Below, piece after piece: positions 38,201 to 43,907 of a stretch of DNA of 64,000 nucleotides. This DNA comes from Azospirillum lipoferum 4B (lineage in GTDB: Bacteria; Pseudomonadota; Alphaproteobacteria; Azospirillales; Azospirillaceae), in contig NC_016587.1 of NCBI RefSeq assembly GCF_000283655.1, forward strand, positions 558,001 to 622,000. Reading direction: 5' to 3'. The notes beneath the pieces are model-generated. The model saw only the letters and a program-made list of their open reading frames with translations, had not been told where the DNA came from and did no database searches. A program made the position numbers and the translations under genes. Within the stretch, counting starts at the first letter, position 1, and every line of letters starts with the position of its first letter.

Positions 38201-39900
38201 GCCTGTCGGGCGGCGACGGTGACGACAGCCTGGACGGCGGCGTTGGCGTCGATATCCTGGTGGGCGGCGCAGGACAGGACACATTGGAGGGCGGTGACGG
38301 CAACGATGTGCTTGCAGGCGACGCCGACGATGACCGGCTTTCCGGCGGGGCCGGCGCCGACACGCTGGTGGGTGGCACCGGACGGGATGTGCTGGAAGGC
38401 GGCGACGGCAACGACAGTCTGGTCGGCGATGCCGGGGCGGGAAGCGGCACCTACATGTTCGATACGATGAAGACGGTGTTCAGCGGCGCCTTCTCCGTCA
38501 CCTGGAACACGCAGGATCATGTTCCCCGCCTGCTCGGCGACGTGAACGGCGATGGCCGGGCGGACATCGTCGGCTTCTCCAGCACGTCGGTCCAGATCGC
38601 CCTGGGGCGGGCGGACGGCAGCTTCGGACCGGTTCAGGTCGCCTACAACGGGGAATTCACGCCCACCTATGGCGGCTGGAACAGTCAGAACGTCAATCCC
38701 CGGCAACTGGCCGACGTGAACGGCGACGGCCGGATGGACATCGTCGGCTTCGCGAGCGGCGTGGTGCGGGTGGCCCAGGGGCAGGCGGATGGAACCTTCG
38801 CGACCGCGCAGACGGCGCTGAGCGGGACTCTGACCTCCGGCACGAGCTGGACCAGCATGGGGCAATATCCCCGCCTGCTCGGGGATGTGAACGGCGACGG
38901 CCGGGCGGACATCGTCGGCTTCTCCAGCACCAGCGTGGTGACCGCGCTGGGGCAGGCGGACGGAACCTTCGGGTCCGTCACTCTCGCCTACAACGGCAGC
39001 TTCACGACCGGCTATGGCTGGACCAACAACAATGACTATCCCCGTCTTCTGGGTGACGTCGATGGCGACGGCATGGCCGACATCGTCGGTTTCGGTGGCA
39101 ATCAGGTCTTCGTCGCCCGTGGCCGGGCCGACGGCACCTTCGCCCCGATGAAGGTCGCCTACAGCGACAACTACACCAAGTACACGGGCGGCTGGACGAC
39201 CCAGGACCAGTATCCCCGCCAACTGGCGGACGTGAACGGCGATGGCCGGATGGACATCGTCGGCTTCGCCAGCAACGGGGCCTACGTGTCGTTCGGTCAG
39301 GCGGACGGCACCTTCAGCCGGATTCGCCAGGGCACCGACGACTATGGCTATGGTGGCTGGAATACCCAGAACACCTATCCGCGGCAGACCGCCGATGTCG
39401 ACGGCGACGGGCGTGCCGACATCGTCGGCTTCGCCTCCAACAGCGTCGTGGTGTCCAGATCGGTCCTCAACGACGATACGCTGAGCGGCGGGGCCGGGGA
39501 CGACACGCTGGGCGGCGGGCTGGGCGACGATGTCTACCGGTTCGGTCGCGGAGACGGCCGGGACCGCATCGTCGAGAATGACAGCGACATCGGCACCGAC
39601 CGGCTGGTGTTCGAGGCCGGGATCGACGCCCGCCAGCTGTGGTTCACCAAGACGGGCAACGACCTGGAGGTGCAGGTGGTCGGCACGGCGGACAAGGTGA
39701 CCATCGCCGACTGGTACAGCGGCGCCGAGCATCACATGGATAGCATCGAGACGGCCGACGGGGCCGTGCTGCTGGATTCCATGGTGGCGGGGTTGGTTCA
39801 GGCCATGGCAGGGTTTGCCCCGCCAGAAGCCGGGACGATGAGCATCGAGCCCGATCTCTATCCGTCCGTCGATCATGCCATCACAGCCGCATGGCGGTGA
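20254..39900 (+). CDS. Giant multi-array RTX protein (6548 aa), type I secretion substrate
   Basis: One uninterrupted frame after GGAGGA and 7 nt. Domain order (residues): 1-246 RTX nonapeptides (GGxGxDxLx, calcium-binding); 320-413 Ig/VCBS-like and 413-513 cadherin-like domains; 533-1770 RTX plus 12 serralysin-type repeats of about 79 aa with a DTADYxAS core; about 1773-3300 a run of 15 HCBP-related repeats with a xxVxNHF core and few nonapeptides; 3300-6063 ten modules of RTX blocks joined by a LYFARFGNDLYLRF ... FADG ... GYNVGD linker, with a CBM60-like insert at about 4743-4876; 6066-6408 six FG-GAP blades (DVNGDGRADIVGF); 6409-6548 a last RTX/HCBP unit and C-terminal tail with the secretion signal. 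There is no LapA-type N-terminal retention module, so release to the surface or matrix is inferred. It probably acts as a glycan-binding adhesin or matrix protein. Confidence 0.93.
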   Translation: MTSTVTTDGDDLLTGDWRADTLSGGAGNDTLQGGDGDDRLDGGDGNDRLDGGTGSNSLLGGAGNDTLLGGSNNDTLDGGDGNDAISAGTGNDLLSGGDGADSIDGGENDDTLDGGSGNDTILGGGGRDVVTAGDGDDLVTDGAWVWSDDRFDGGAGNDTLEGGYGSDTLIGGAGNDRLTVGDDYSGDSLDGGDGDDALTGGMGADRLADGAGTDLVRAGGGDDTLDHVLSDQAGNDTLDGGAGYDRLRVALTANQVTAAVAADLVQLADFIRLHGDDGQVFTGQAIRVDANNWNALEVTVDGRPVAVADLAGMVVAAPNRAPVAADQALTGTEDMPVTGSVGAIDPDGDALSYGVGAGPAHGRLVLEVDGRFTYRPDADYAGTDSFRIDVSDGRGGVTAQTVTVTLDGVNDAPSAVTLDGAAIAEDASAGTVVGTARGSDPDGEALTYSLADDAGGRFAIDAATGVLSVAAGADLDYAQAPAHAVTVRATDAGGLATDRVFHIGVTATRNDGAADIDGLSPAEERALEAAEAQDGGNDAVTGDWQAETLDGGAGNDTLGSGGGGGTLLGGAGDDVLTGDWGEDSLRGGSGADTLRGESQSDRLFGGSGNDALDGGSEDDTLDGGTGNDTLLGGSGADLLHGGMGDDLLDGGTDANRLYGGSGNDTLLGGDVGDTLDGGSGNDLIAGGIGADSIRGGAGDDRIDGGENDDSIEGGSGYDTIVGGGGRDVVAAGDGDDLVTDGEGVWSDDRFDGGAGNDTLDGGLGSDTLIGGAGNDRLTVGADYNGDHLDGGDGDDTLAGGLGADTLLGGAGNDVLKGGGGNDVLIGGDGIDIADYSAETGAISIDLQSGEVRHGGWMADHVSGVETILAGGGADTLAGDGGDNSLAGGAGDDSLSGGAGDDLLDGGSGADLIDGGDGIDTASYAASGAGVTVDLAAGSGAGGDAEGDRLTGVENLIGSAHGDRLTGNGGANLLDGGAGDDLLAGAGGADTLVGGEGTDTADYSASDTGVTVDLAAGAGSGGDAEGDLLSGIENLTGSAHDDRLTGDANANLLDGGAGDDTLAGLGGADTLTGGEGTDTADYAASGAGVTVDLAAGTGSGGDAEGDRLAGIENVTGSAAADSLSGDAGGNRLDGGSGDDWLSGGAGADTLIGGDGIDSADYAASTGGVDVNLAAGTGSGGDAEGDLLTGIENLTGSAHDDRLTGDANANRLDGGAGDDILAGLGGADTLVGGDGIDLADYSASAAGVAVDLSTGTGLGGDAEGDLLSGIENLTGSAHDDRLTGDANANLLDGGAGDDTLAGLGGADTLTGGEGTDTADYAASGAGVTVDLAAGTGSGGDAEGDRLAGIENVTGSAAADSLSGDAGGNRLDGGSGDDWLSGGAGADTLIGGDGIDSADYAASTGGVDVNLAAGTGSGGDAEGDVLTGVENLSGSDHDDRLTGDANANRLDGRGGNDTLAGLGGADTLIGGDGIDTAEYLASAAAVSVSLTSGTGSGGDAQGDRLTGVENLTGSAFGDRLTGDGGANILDGAGGNDTLLGGAGADTLIGGAGSDTADYSASGAAVTVDLAAGTGLGGTAEGDVLIGVENLIGSARADLMTGDGQDNTLRGGAGADTLTGGAGSDTADYTGSAAGVTVSLADGTAESGDAAGDVLTGIENLTGSAADDRLTGDGEANRLRGGGGNDTLIGGTGADTLSGGAGIDTADYSASDAAVSVNLATGIGRGGHAEGDRLDGVETLIGTGLGDSLTGDGAANYLDGRGGADSLSGGAGDDTLRVLDDGFASLDGGSGFDTLRFEGERLVVTGADAGGVHGLETIDLSHSGRQVLILNEQGILADTGGAPLYVTGNRDDLVTFKESGWKRGGAETVGSVLYNQYSRGTTTIYVQDGVRMFGDLLVTGTAGDDILTAPSGVGHVVVFGEGGDDTVRFGAGFRHEIAHLVRIDDDLHVLFDAQGGPAGEDGYARDRVTIMGHFAANGAAGAGDGSVRRIEFADGVVWPVWGDDLLLGSTGDDTVAIEPGFGSHSLHADAGVNVIRFGDDVTADDLRLSRKGDDLEIRIAGTDRSLLLFNHFSAEALAGAGNGGVEAVELADGTRWRVRGSDVVIGSGGDDRVVFGLDGGQTTLYGSAGADTIAFATTIDPDRMRLSREGDDLRLSYEGSGASWLIEQHFDGDPDGYRTIRFGDGTEWAIDNTRLIAGTAADESVELGAGLGERVLATGGGSDGLVLAAGIAPSQVALRRDGDKLAIQIAGSTDRVVVLNHFNGTGAGNGVLRSLSFADGTVWPLDPGTGFRIGGDTGDVFSFKPGDGAVTLFAGKGVDTLNVASTIGAAALGFTRQGDDLVISVKGSADKVTVLNHFASGWGASLLENVYAGGRFWNLSDPAMLIGGAGDDSYTLTVGSGAMSILPGGGNDRIVIGPGIDKASVTMQRVGDDLVIGLRTLPDKLTVLNHFSGGASGGVHTLRFIDGDTWNIWGASLMVGTSATDTFTAEPGIGHVSLFPGGGSDRLRLGTGFDSLNTLVRRDGDDLEIVMRDGSDSVKVLNHFLGNEARDIAFADGKVWTVGGPNARIGTDGADRFVLSPGMGNVVIYGGGGQGGDRIEVAPGVDPSTVRLTRVGNDLRVTAGTDSMTIVNQFATGGVVTIPEIVFPNGVVWPIAGTNVFISGAGAETIPAGPMFIYPGAPGQRLSIDADPGKTRVVRVGNDLHLSIVGQPNEMIVVNHFAMNGIGDLVFDNGTTWNIQGGRVLIGGTGHDEFVIQRGMGDVIVYPDSIGDDTLRFVDTVDGSKIRVARVGDNLRITIDGTADALTIVNHFAGTPMESLQRPDGSVLPLTGDGLLFGSPGGTVFLVGEDSGSKTIYAEGGDRVVFDDIDSTEVRLIRTGSDLQIFIDRTQQVVTVLNYFGGVGQLEFPNGRTFDLSSPYTLIGGGGGDRFTIGRTGPASQIIHAGGGGSQIDFGPDVSPGDVTLRQDGVDLVVVFIGSGRTVRVVNHFTAPTDGLSRGLDAITFSGGVTLDVFGENVMFGQQGTDDFTVFPGQGRQYIFAGGGTDRLTFGPGVDPALVRMERDGVNLHIFTDDGSIDLVAVNHFGPTGVAGSGSGLATVAYADGQNWTVAGNGILIGSLGNNSYSVATNSGPVTIHPAGEDNRLAFTAGIPPTNLRLVREHDDLRILSADGTVNVLVVNHFRNQLDQVTFSAGAPWNLGAGNVFIGGDGPSVFRFDNIATDLMVFPGSGDIVGMPSGLDWKDVVLTRSGGDLIVQVRATGRQVRIVNHFSASDGTGGLAGLNFADGTTMPLGELAVLGGGSGDLLTGTATEDVMLGQDGDDRLSGGGGNDTLISGIGNDTLDGGAGNDVYVYRIGDGRDYILDSAGFDRIEFGPGIGRGDLYFARFGNDLHIRFRGRPADEIVVTGRFNMAGDGTSFVERLAFADGSSFELTRTDIALETVATNASEYLQGYNVGDRIEGTAGNDTILGYAGNDTLIGGTGSDSIDGGMGDDLIDGRDDPGTDGARDVILGRDGNDTILAGGGSDVILGGTGDDSIDGGGGNDSIDGEDGNDSIDGGTGADTIYGRDGNDTLAGGAGNDTLYSGAGDDLIRYGGGSDTIANEDGRDILEIGPGFARADLYFARFGNDLYIRFRNSAEQIVLTGRFSGAGDGTSFVQTLRFADGTDYAVTAQDLALETVATDASETLEGYNVGDIILGQGGNDTIHGYTGNDSLDGGSGNDRLYAGSGDDVLEGGDGADALYGDIGNDLLSGGTGNDSLYGEAGADSLSGGDGADFLSGGDGNDGLTGGAGNDTLDGGDGNDLLEGGDGDDSLRAGDGDDTLVGGNGTDTLSTGAGNDTIRFDGGRETITNEGGADVLEIGGGLTKADLYYARFGNDLYLRFRNRSDEVILTGRFSGDSDGSSYVQTVLFANGDRADLTDPALVLETVASELNDSLEGYNANDTISSLGGSDTIRGYGGDDLLAGGTGNDVLFGGTGNDRLNGGGGADRLEGGDGNDTLEGGDDADLQYGGAGDDLILGGGGNDYMQGGDGADSLTGDVGNDTLYGDAGDDSLQGGDGNDYLQGDDGADTVEGGAGTNTVLTGLGDDVIRYDGGRDTITNEGGNDVLVIRTALRREDLYFARFGNDLYLRFRGAADEIVLKDRFNGAGDGTSYVQRILFADGQEVDLTDPTLKLETLATAAWETLEGYNVGDLIQGVGGNDSIHGYGGNDTLDGGAGNDTLYGDAGNDTLIGGAGDDRLEGADADDLLQGGDGNDSLTGGAGDDTLTGGAGKDQYYGGDGNDLIDNRDDTGTGAALNVAYGEAGNDTILGGDAGETFAGGDGDDRLEGNAGNDWLEGNAGNDSLQGGGGDDNLQGGDGADTLEGGAGTNTVLAGLGDDVIRYDGGRDTITNEGGNDVLVIRTALRREDLYFARFGNDLYLRFRGAADEIVLKDRFNGAGDGASYVQRILFADGQEVDLTDPTLKLETLATTASEKLEGYNVGDLIQGVDGNDTIHGYGGNDTLDGGAGNDTLYGDAGNDTLIGGTGVDRLEGGDGLDTLDGGEGDDTLYGDAGDDTLIGGAGNNTLYGGTGSNVIRFDGGQDIVYNTGGSDVIELDESFDKAALYFSRFGNDLYVRFTGRTDQIIVKDRFNGAGDGAAYAQTLLFADGSREDLTRKDLVIQTIGGAGGDKLEGYNVGDTLDGQAGNDTVYGYGGDDTLTGGTDHDLLDGGDGSDIVDGGEGNDLAFGGGGNDTVAGGNGEDRLWGDGISPTGNEVITIRIRMGGHSVSGNWPRTIVTLDGRVIMDETVYVHYSHLSPYRVETIYNGELRDYKFTLRDISQASQLVISVYDYTHGRERHSTAVFIAGIEVDGYPVAAGFYVWESYAAGVWGLNSLLPSPSATEPVGNDSLTGGAGNDALSGGQGDDSLTGDSGNDTILGGAGNDTILGGAGSDEMHGGAGNDQIDNRDDPNAAGINDLSYGGTGTDTLYGGGGIDVAYGGAGDDLIDGGGGADYLYGEDGADSVLGGAGADYLYGQAGNDTLDGGAGNDAIDGGAGNDLIRFISGDGVDSIAGGGGNDTLELGAGLTLEQMYLSRIGTDLHLIFRDTGDRIVLAGRFSGDGDGANFVQTVKFADGRTIDLSAQTIVMETHGQAAAETLYGYKDDDSIDGGGGNDTLYGYAGDDLLTGGDGNDALYGGTGNDTLSGGAGADYFEGGDGADSLSGGADNDTLYGGAGNDALSGGAGANTIDGGAGNDSILYEGGTDTIVGGGGNDELVFGEDYTQAGLRLERFGKDLHLVFDDLAKRIVVANRFSAVGNGEGTNYVQTLRFADGGTMDLSRTDLAIATRDSDVGHELAGYNVGDVIRGNGGTDAIYGYGGNDTLYGGAGADEMRGGDGDDLIDSRDETAGGDVAYGEAGNDTLYGGAANDALHGGDGEDLILGGAGNDSIEGNAGRDSLSGGAGVDSLHGGADDDTLHGDDGNDYLSGDAGDDILAGGAGADTLDGGIGADMLSGGDDADTLDGKDGNDTLAGGAGANWIVTGAGDDLVLYQGGADTVVGGGGNDTLSFGDGFSRDDLRFERYGNNLHVRFDGKPDRIVVANRFSGAGNGANYLQTLLFADGRTVDLSDPGLVIDTRDDATARTLEGYAASDTIRGGGGDDSIHGYGGDDSLYGGAGWDLVRGGAGNDLIDSSDDDASHDSLYGEDGNDTVRGGGGGDALYGDAGNDRIEGLAGTDSMMGGTGDDTMEGGAGNDTQFGGDGADSLDGGADNDYLMGDAGADELSGGLGHDTLYGGADGDRLFGGDGNDILFGDAGNDTLMGGAGDDAIDTGAGDDLVVYDGGRDTVLGGGGNDTLLFGEGFAADQLYFARFDNNLVLRFRDRPEQVVISNRFSGGGDGANYLQTVRFHDGTEVLLSDSALRLETVGGDGDEALAGYVNGDRIDGQGGKDVLAGYGGNDTLVGGTGSDRLSGGDGDDLLDSRDDLAGSGDNDVAYGEAGNDTVLGGGGNDSLSGGDGDDSLDGGVGVDILVGGAGQDTLEGGDGNDVLAGDADDDRLSGGAGADTLVGGTGRDVLEGGDGNDSLVGDAGAGSGTYMFDTMKTVFSGAFSVTWNTQDHVPRLLGDVNGDGRADIVGFSSTSVQIALGRADGSFGPVQVAYNGEFTPTYGGWNSQNVNPRQLADVNGDGRMDIVGFASGVVRVAQGQADGTFATAQTALSGTLTSGTSWTSMGQYPRLLGDVNGDGRADIVGFSSTSVVTALGQADGTFGSVTLAYNGSFTTGYGWTNNNDYPRLLGDVDGDGMADIVGFGGNQVFVARGRADGTFAPMKVAYSDNYTKYTGGWTTQDQYPRQLADVNGDGRMDIVGFASNGAYVSFGQADGTFSRIRQGTDDYGYGGWNTQNTYPRQTADVDGDGRADIVGFASNSVVVSRSVLNDDTLSGGAGDDTLGGGLGDDVYRFGRGDGRDRIVENDSDIGTDRLVFEAGIDARQLWFTKTGNDLEVQVVGTADKVTIADWYSGAEHHMDSIETADGAVLLDSMVAGLVQAMAGFAPPEAGTMSIEPDLYPSVDHAITAAWR
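23326..23792 (+). repeat. 467-bp segmental duplication within the RTX gene, copy A (copy B 24037-24503)
   Basis: The two copies are offset by 711 bp (237 codons, three 79-aa repeats). By eye they differ at two positions only (23469 C/T and 23739 C/T), both synonymous. Flanking repeats have diverged far more, so this is a recent duplication or gene conversion. Confidence 0.9.
32461..32945 (+). repeat. 485-bp segmental duplication within the RTX gene, copy A (copy B about 33334-33818)
   Basis: The copies are offset by 873 bp (291 codons, one full module). They agree except for roughly twenty substitutions, mainly in the region following LKLETLAT. The event looks older than the 711-bp one. Confidence 0.85.
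34480..34880 (+). other. Lower-GC insert in the RTX gene encoding a CBM60-like domain
   Basis: Base composition drops sharply (runs such as GATTTATAATGGAG) against the GC-rich repeats on both sides. The encoded segment (VITIRIRMGGH, RTIVTLDGRVI, FIAGIEVDGYPV) has the pattern of calcium-dependent xylan-binding modules. It has no GGxGxD nonapeptides. The assignment to CBM60 is by pattern only. Confidence 0.6.
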
Positions 39901-40080
39901 CGGGCATGGACAATCCATAGGCCACGGCACGCGCGCGGCATCGACCTGGGCCACCGCCCCCGGCGTCGATGCCGCGTCGGGGGCGAGGCCCAGCGGGCTG
40001 CGGTCGATGCGGGCTCCGGTCGACCGCCGTCGCTACGGTTCCGGACGCAATGAGAAAGGCCGGCTCGGGCCGCCAGAGGG

Positions 40081-40923
40081 TCAGATGCTGTAATCGCCCT
40101 GCTGCAGGCTCTGGTCCATGGTCAGTGCCGGGGCCGGCTCGTCGCGGCACCAGCCGACGACCTTGGCGGGCACGCCGGCCACGGTGGCGCAGCCGGGGAC
40201 GTCCTTCAGCACGACGCTGCCGGCGCCGACCTTGGCGTGGGCGCCGATGGTGATGTTGCCCAGCACCTTGGCCCCGGCCGACAACAGCACGCCGTCGCGG
40301 ACCTTGGGGTGGCGGTCGCCATGTTCCTTGCCGGTGCCGCCCAGCGTGACGTTCTGCAGGATCGAGACGTCGTTGCCGATCACCGCGGTCTCGCCGATCA
40401 CCACGCCGGTGCCGTGGTCGATGAAGACGCCGCGCCCGACCGGAACCGCCGGGTGGATGTCGACGGCGAAGGCCTCCGACACGCGGCTCTGCAGGAAATG
40501 GGCGAGGTCGTGGCGCTGGCGCTTCCACAGCCAGTTTGCCACGCGGTGCCATTGCAGGGCGTGGAAGCCCTTGAAATAGAGGAAGGGCGTCAGGCAGCCG
40601 TCGGCGGCCGGGTCGCGCGCCAGGATGGCGGCGAGGTCGGCGGCGGCGGCGTCGACGATGGCCGGGTCGGACTCCATGGCGTCGCGCACAACGGCGGCCA
40701 GCCGGTCCTCCGGCATGGCGCGGTCGGCCAGCTTGCGCACCAGCAGCGCCGCCAGCGCCGGGCCGAAGCCGTCGCGCGCCAGCACCGCGTCATACAGGAA
40801 GGGGGCGAGGCCGCTTTCCTCCTCCGCGACGCGGGCGGCATCGGCGCGCAGGCGGCGCCACAGCGATTGTTCGACCGATTCCGCCGCCTCCCGCACTGCA
40901 ACGTCCAGGCTGTCCATCGCCAT
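40081..40923 (-). CDS. cysE: Serine O-acetyltransferase
   Basis: A 280-residue CysE, which acetylates L-serine with acetyl-CoA for cysteine synthesis. The N-terminal helical domain (SVEQSLWRRLRADAARVAEEE) and the left-handed beta-helix (DIHPAVPVGRGVFIDHGTGVVIGETAVIGNDVSILQNVTLGGTG) with catalytic His are intact, followed by the long acceptor loop and C-terminal tail ending DYSI. The C-terminal Ile is the residue that usually docks into CysK. The frame is open upstream; ATG 40923 or 40917 is likely, and the latter has the better spaced AAGGGG. Confidence 0.93.
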   Translation of the reverse strand: MAMDSLDVAVREAAESVEQSLWRRLRADAARVAEEESGLAPFLYDAVLARDGFGPALAALLVRKLADRAMPEDRLAAVVRDAMESDPAIVDAAAADLAAILARDPAADGCLTPFLYFKGFHALQWHRVANWLWKRQRHDLAHFLQSRVSEAFAVDIHPAVPVGRGVFIDHGTGVVIGETAVIGNDVSILQNVTLGGTGKEHGDRHPKVRDGVLLSAGAKVLGNITIGAHAKVGAGSVVLKDVPGCATVAGVPAKVVGWCRDEPAPALTMDQSLQQGDYSI

Positions 40924-40978
40924 CACCCCTTCCCGCGGGGCGTGCCCCGCGATATCCGCTCGCCATATCCGAAGGATG

Positions 40979-41974
40979 CTACTGTGGTGAGACGCCCCCG
41001 GTCCGGTCAAGGCCGTTGCCATCAAGGCTGCCTCCCGCTGCGCCGGTGGCCTCGTGCCCATCGCCGGCGTGCGCCCGCCGGAAGGCCTGCGGCGACCGCC
41101 CTTCCCGCTTGGTGAAGAAGCGCGAGAAATAGGCCGGATCCTCGAAGCCCAGGGCATAGCCGATCTCCGCCATGCCGTGGCTGGTATAGATTAGCGACCG
41201 TTTGGCCTCCAGCATCAGCCGGGCATGGACCAGCTGCAGGGTCGACAGGCCGGTGACGCGGCGGCAGGCGGCATTCAGCCGGCCGGGGGTGACGCCCAGC
41301 GCCGCGGCATAGCGCTCCACCGGCCAATGCTGGCTGAACCGCTCGTCGATCATCGGCCGCAGCCGGGCGAGCAACCGCAAGTCGGGGGATTGCCCCGGCC
41401 CGTCCCGGCCCGCCCCGTCCCGCCGGCCGGCCTTCAGCCGCGCCACGGCGACAAGCAGCAGCATCACATGGGCCGAAATCGCGCTGGCGCGGCCGACATG
41501 GTGAGCGCGGAACTCCCCCCGGATGGCGGCGAAGGCATGGGACAGCGCCGCCGCCTCGTCCGATCCCTCTTCCAAATCCCAGGCCAGCGGCAGGGGCGGA
41601 GCCTCGCGCAGCTCCGCCTCCGGCGCGGCGGCAAGCACGCCGGCCAGGAAGCCCTCCGACATGGTCAGCACATGGCCGTCGGTGCCGGCATCGAAGCGGA
41701 AGCCGTGCACCACCTGCGCCGGAACGACGATGAGGGCGGGGGCGCGAAAGGCGGTTTCCACCCCATCGGCGGTCAGCCACCCACCGCCGCCGGTGACCAG
41801 AAGCGCGTGGCTCAACCCGTCGTGGCGGTGGGGCCGGACCTCCCAATTGTACAAGCGCATCCGTTCCGGGATCGTCTCGATATGGACGAAGCGCAGCTCC
41901 GGGACGGCCGGCGGTTCGCCATAGAGCCAATAGCGGGGAATGGGTTCGGCACTGTGGGCAAGCTGGGCGGACAT
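40979..41974 (-). CDS. pobR: AraC-family regulator, probable PobR
   Basis: A 331-residue AraC-family activator. An N-terminal cupin sensor (residues about 25-130; RPHRHDGLSHALLVTGGGG, APALIVVPAQVVHGFRF) is followed by a C-terminal double HTH (about 215-310) ending in the signature YALGFEDPAYFSRFFTKREGRSPQAFRR. It is divergent from pobA with about 160 bp between starts, the classic pobR-pobA arrangement, so 4-hydroxybenzoate is the probable effector. An Ala/Gly-rich tail follows the HTH. Confidence 0.88.
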   Translation of the reverse strand: MSAQLAHSAEPIPRYWLYGEPPAVPELRFVHIETIPERMRLYNWEVRPHRHDGLSHALLVTGGGGWLTADGVETAFRAPALIVVPAQVVHGFRFDAGTDGHVLTMSEGFLAGVLAAAPEAELREAPPLPLAWDLEEGSDEAAALSHAFAAIRGEFRAHHVGRASAISAHVMLLLVAVARLKAGRRDGAGRDGPGQSPDLRLLARLRPMIDERFSQHWPVERYAAALGVTPGRLNAACRRVTGLSTLQLVHARLMLEAKRSLIYTSHGMAEIGYALGFEDPAYFSRFFTKREGRSPQAFRRAHAGDGHEATGAAGGSLDGNGLDRTGGVSPQ

Positions 41975-42063
41975 CGCACGGGCTCCGACGGTCTGGCGAT
42001 GAAAAGTACAAGGCTTTCACCGGTTCGTCTATGTCCGGCCGTCCGCTTCCGGGAATAGCATGA

Positions 42064-43335
<1,272 letters not shown>

Positions 43336-43355
43336 GTGGGGCTACTGCGGCTGCC

Positions 43356-43402
43356 CCCCTCCCTAACCCTCCCCCGCCCAGCGGGGGAGGGTTAGGGAGG
43401 GG
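43356..43402. repeat. Perfect 22-bp hairpin downstream of pobA
   Basis: Arms 43356-43377 and 43381-43402 are exactly complementary with a 3-nt loop (CCA). The stem is CCTCCC/GGGAGG-rich, a form common as a dispersed intergenic hairpin in these genomes. There is no T-run after the stem, so it may terminate pobA poorly or act as a transcript-end stabiliser. Confidence 0.8.
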
Positions 43403-43512
43403 AAAAACCCGCTGCTTCCACCCCCCGAAAATCCCACCCCCGCCCCCTGGCCCTCCCCGCCTCCGCGCGCCATCATCCTCCTCACCCGACACCGACAGGA
43501 AAGCCCGGCGCG

Positions 43513-43869
43513 ATGAAGCAGGTGATGTTCGTGGAACTCGGCATGGGGGTGGATCTGCACGGCCAGGACGTGACCAAGGCCGCCGTCCGCGCCGTGCGCA
43601 ACGCCATAGAACGCAACTCGATGCCCGGCATGCGCGCCCTGGTGGACGGCGACACCGGCAGGATGCAGGTGCGGGTCCACCTTGCCGTGCCGGCCGATGC
43701 CGACCGGCTCGACCACGAGGCGGTGAAGGCCGTCTTCCCCTATGGCGCCGTCACCATCCACGTCACCGGCGGCGGCATGCTGGCGCCGAGCGGCATCTTC
43801 CTCGCCGACAAGAACGACCGCAACGAACAGATCTACGTCGTCAACGCCGCGGTGGAGGTCGGCCTTTGA
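43513..43869 (+). CDS. Lin0512 family protein
   Basis: A 118-residue protein matching the Lin0512/TIGR02058 family: MKQVMFVELGMGVDLHGQDVTKAAVRAVRNAIERNSMPG and VTIHVTGGGMLAPSGIFLADKNDRNEQIYVVNAAVEVG. Its biochemical role is unknown. Family members are about 115-120 residues, so it is full length. It lies 177 bp after pobA on the same strand, separated by a hairpin, so co-transcription is uncertain. Confidence 0.85.
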   Translation: MKQVMFVELGMGVDLHGQDVTKAAVRAVRNAIERNSMPGMRALVDGDTGRMQVRVHLAVPADADRLDHEAVKAVFPYGAVTIHVTGGGMLAPSGIFLADKNDRNEQIYVVNAAVEVGL

Positions 43870-43907
43870 GCGTTCCAACCGCCGCGGCGTGAGCTTTGCG
43901 GCATGAC

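Noticed and set aside
20254-39900. CRISPR or DNA satellite interpretation of the dense repeats
   Set aside because: The repeats keep a single reading frame, encode calcium-binding nonapeptides and vary at third codon positions, so they are protein-coding.
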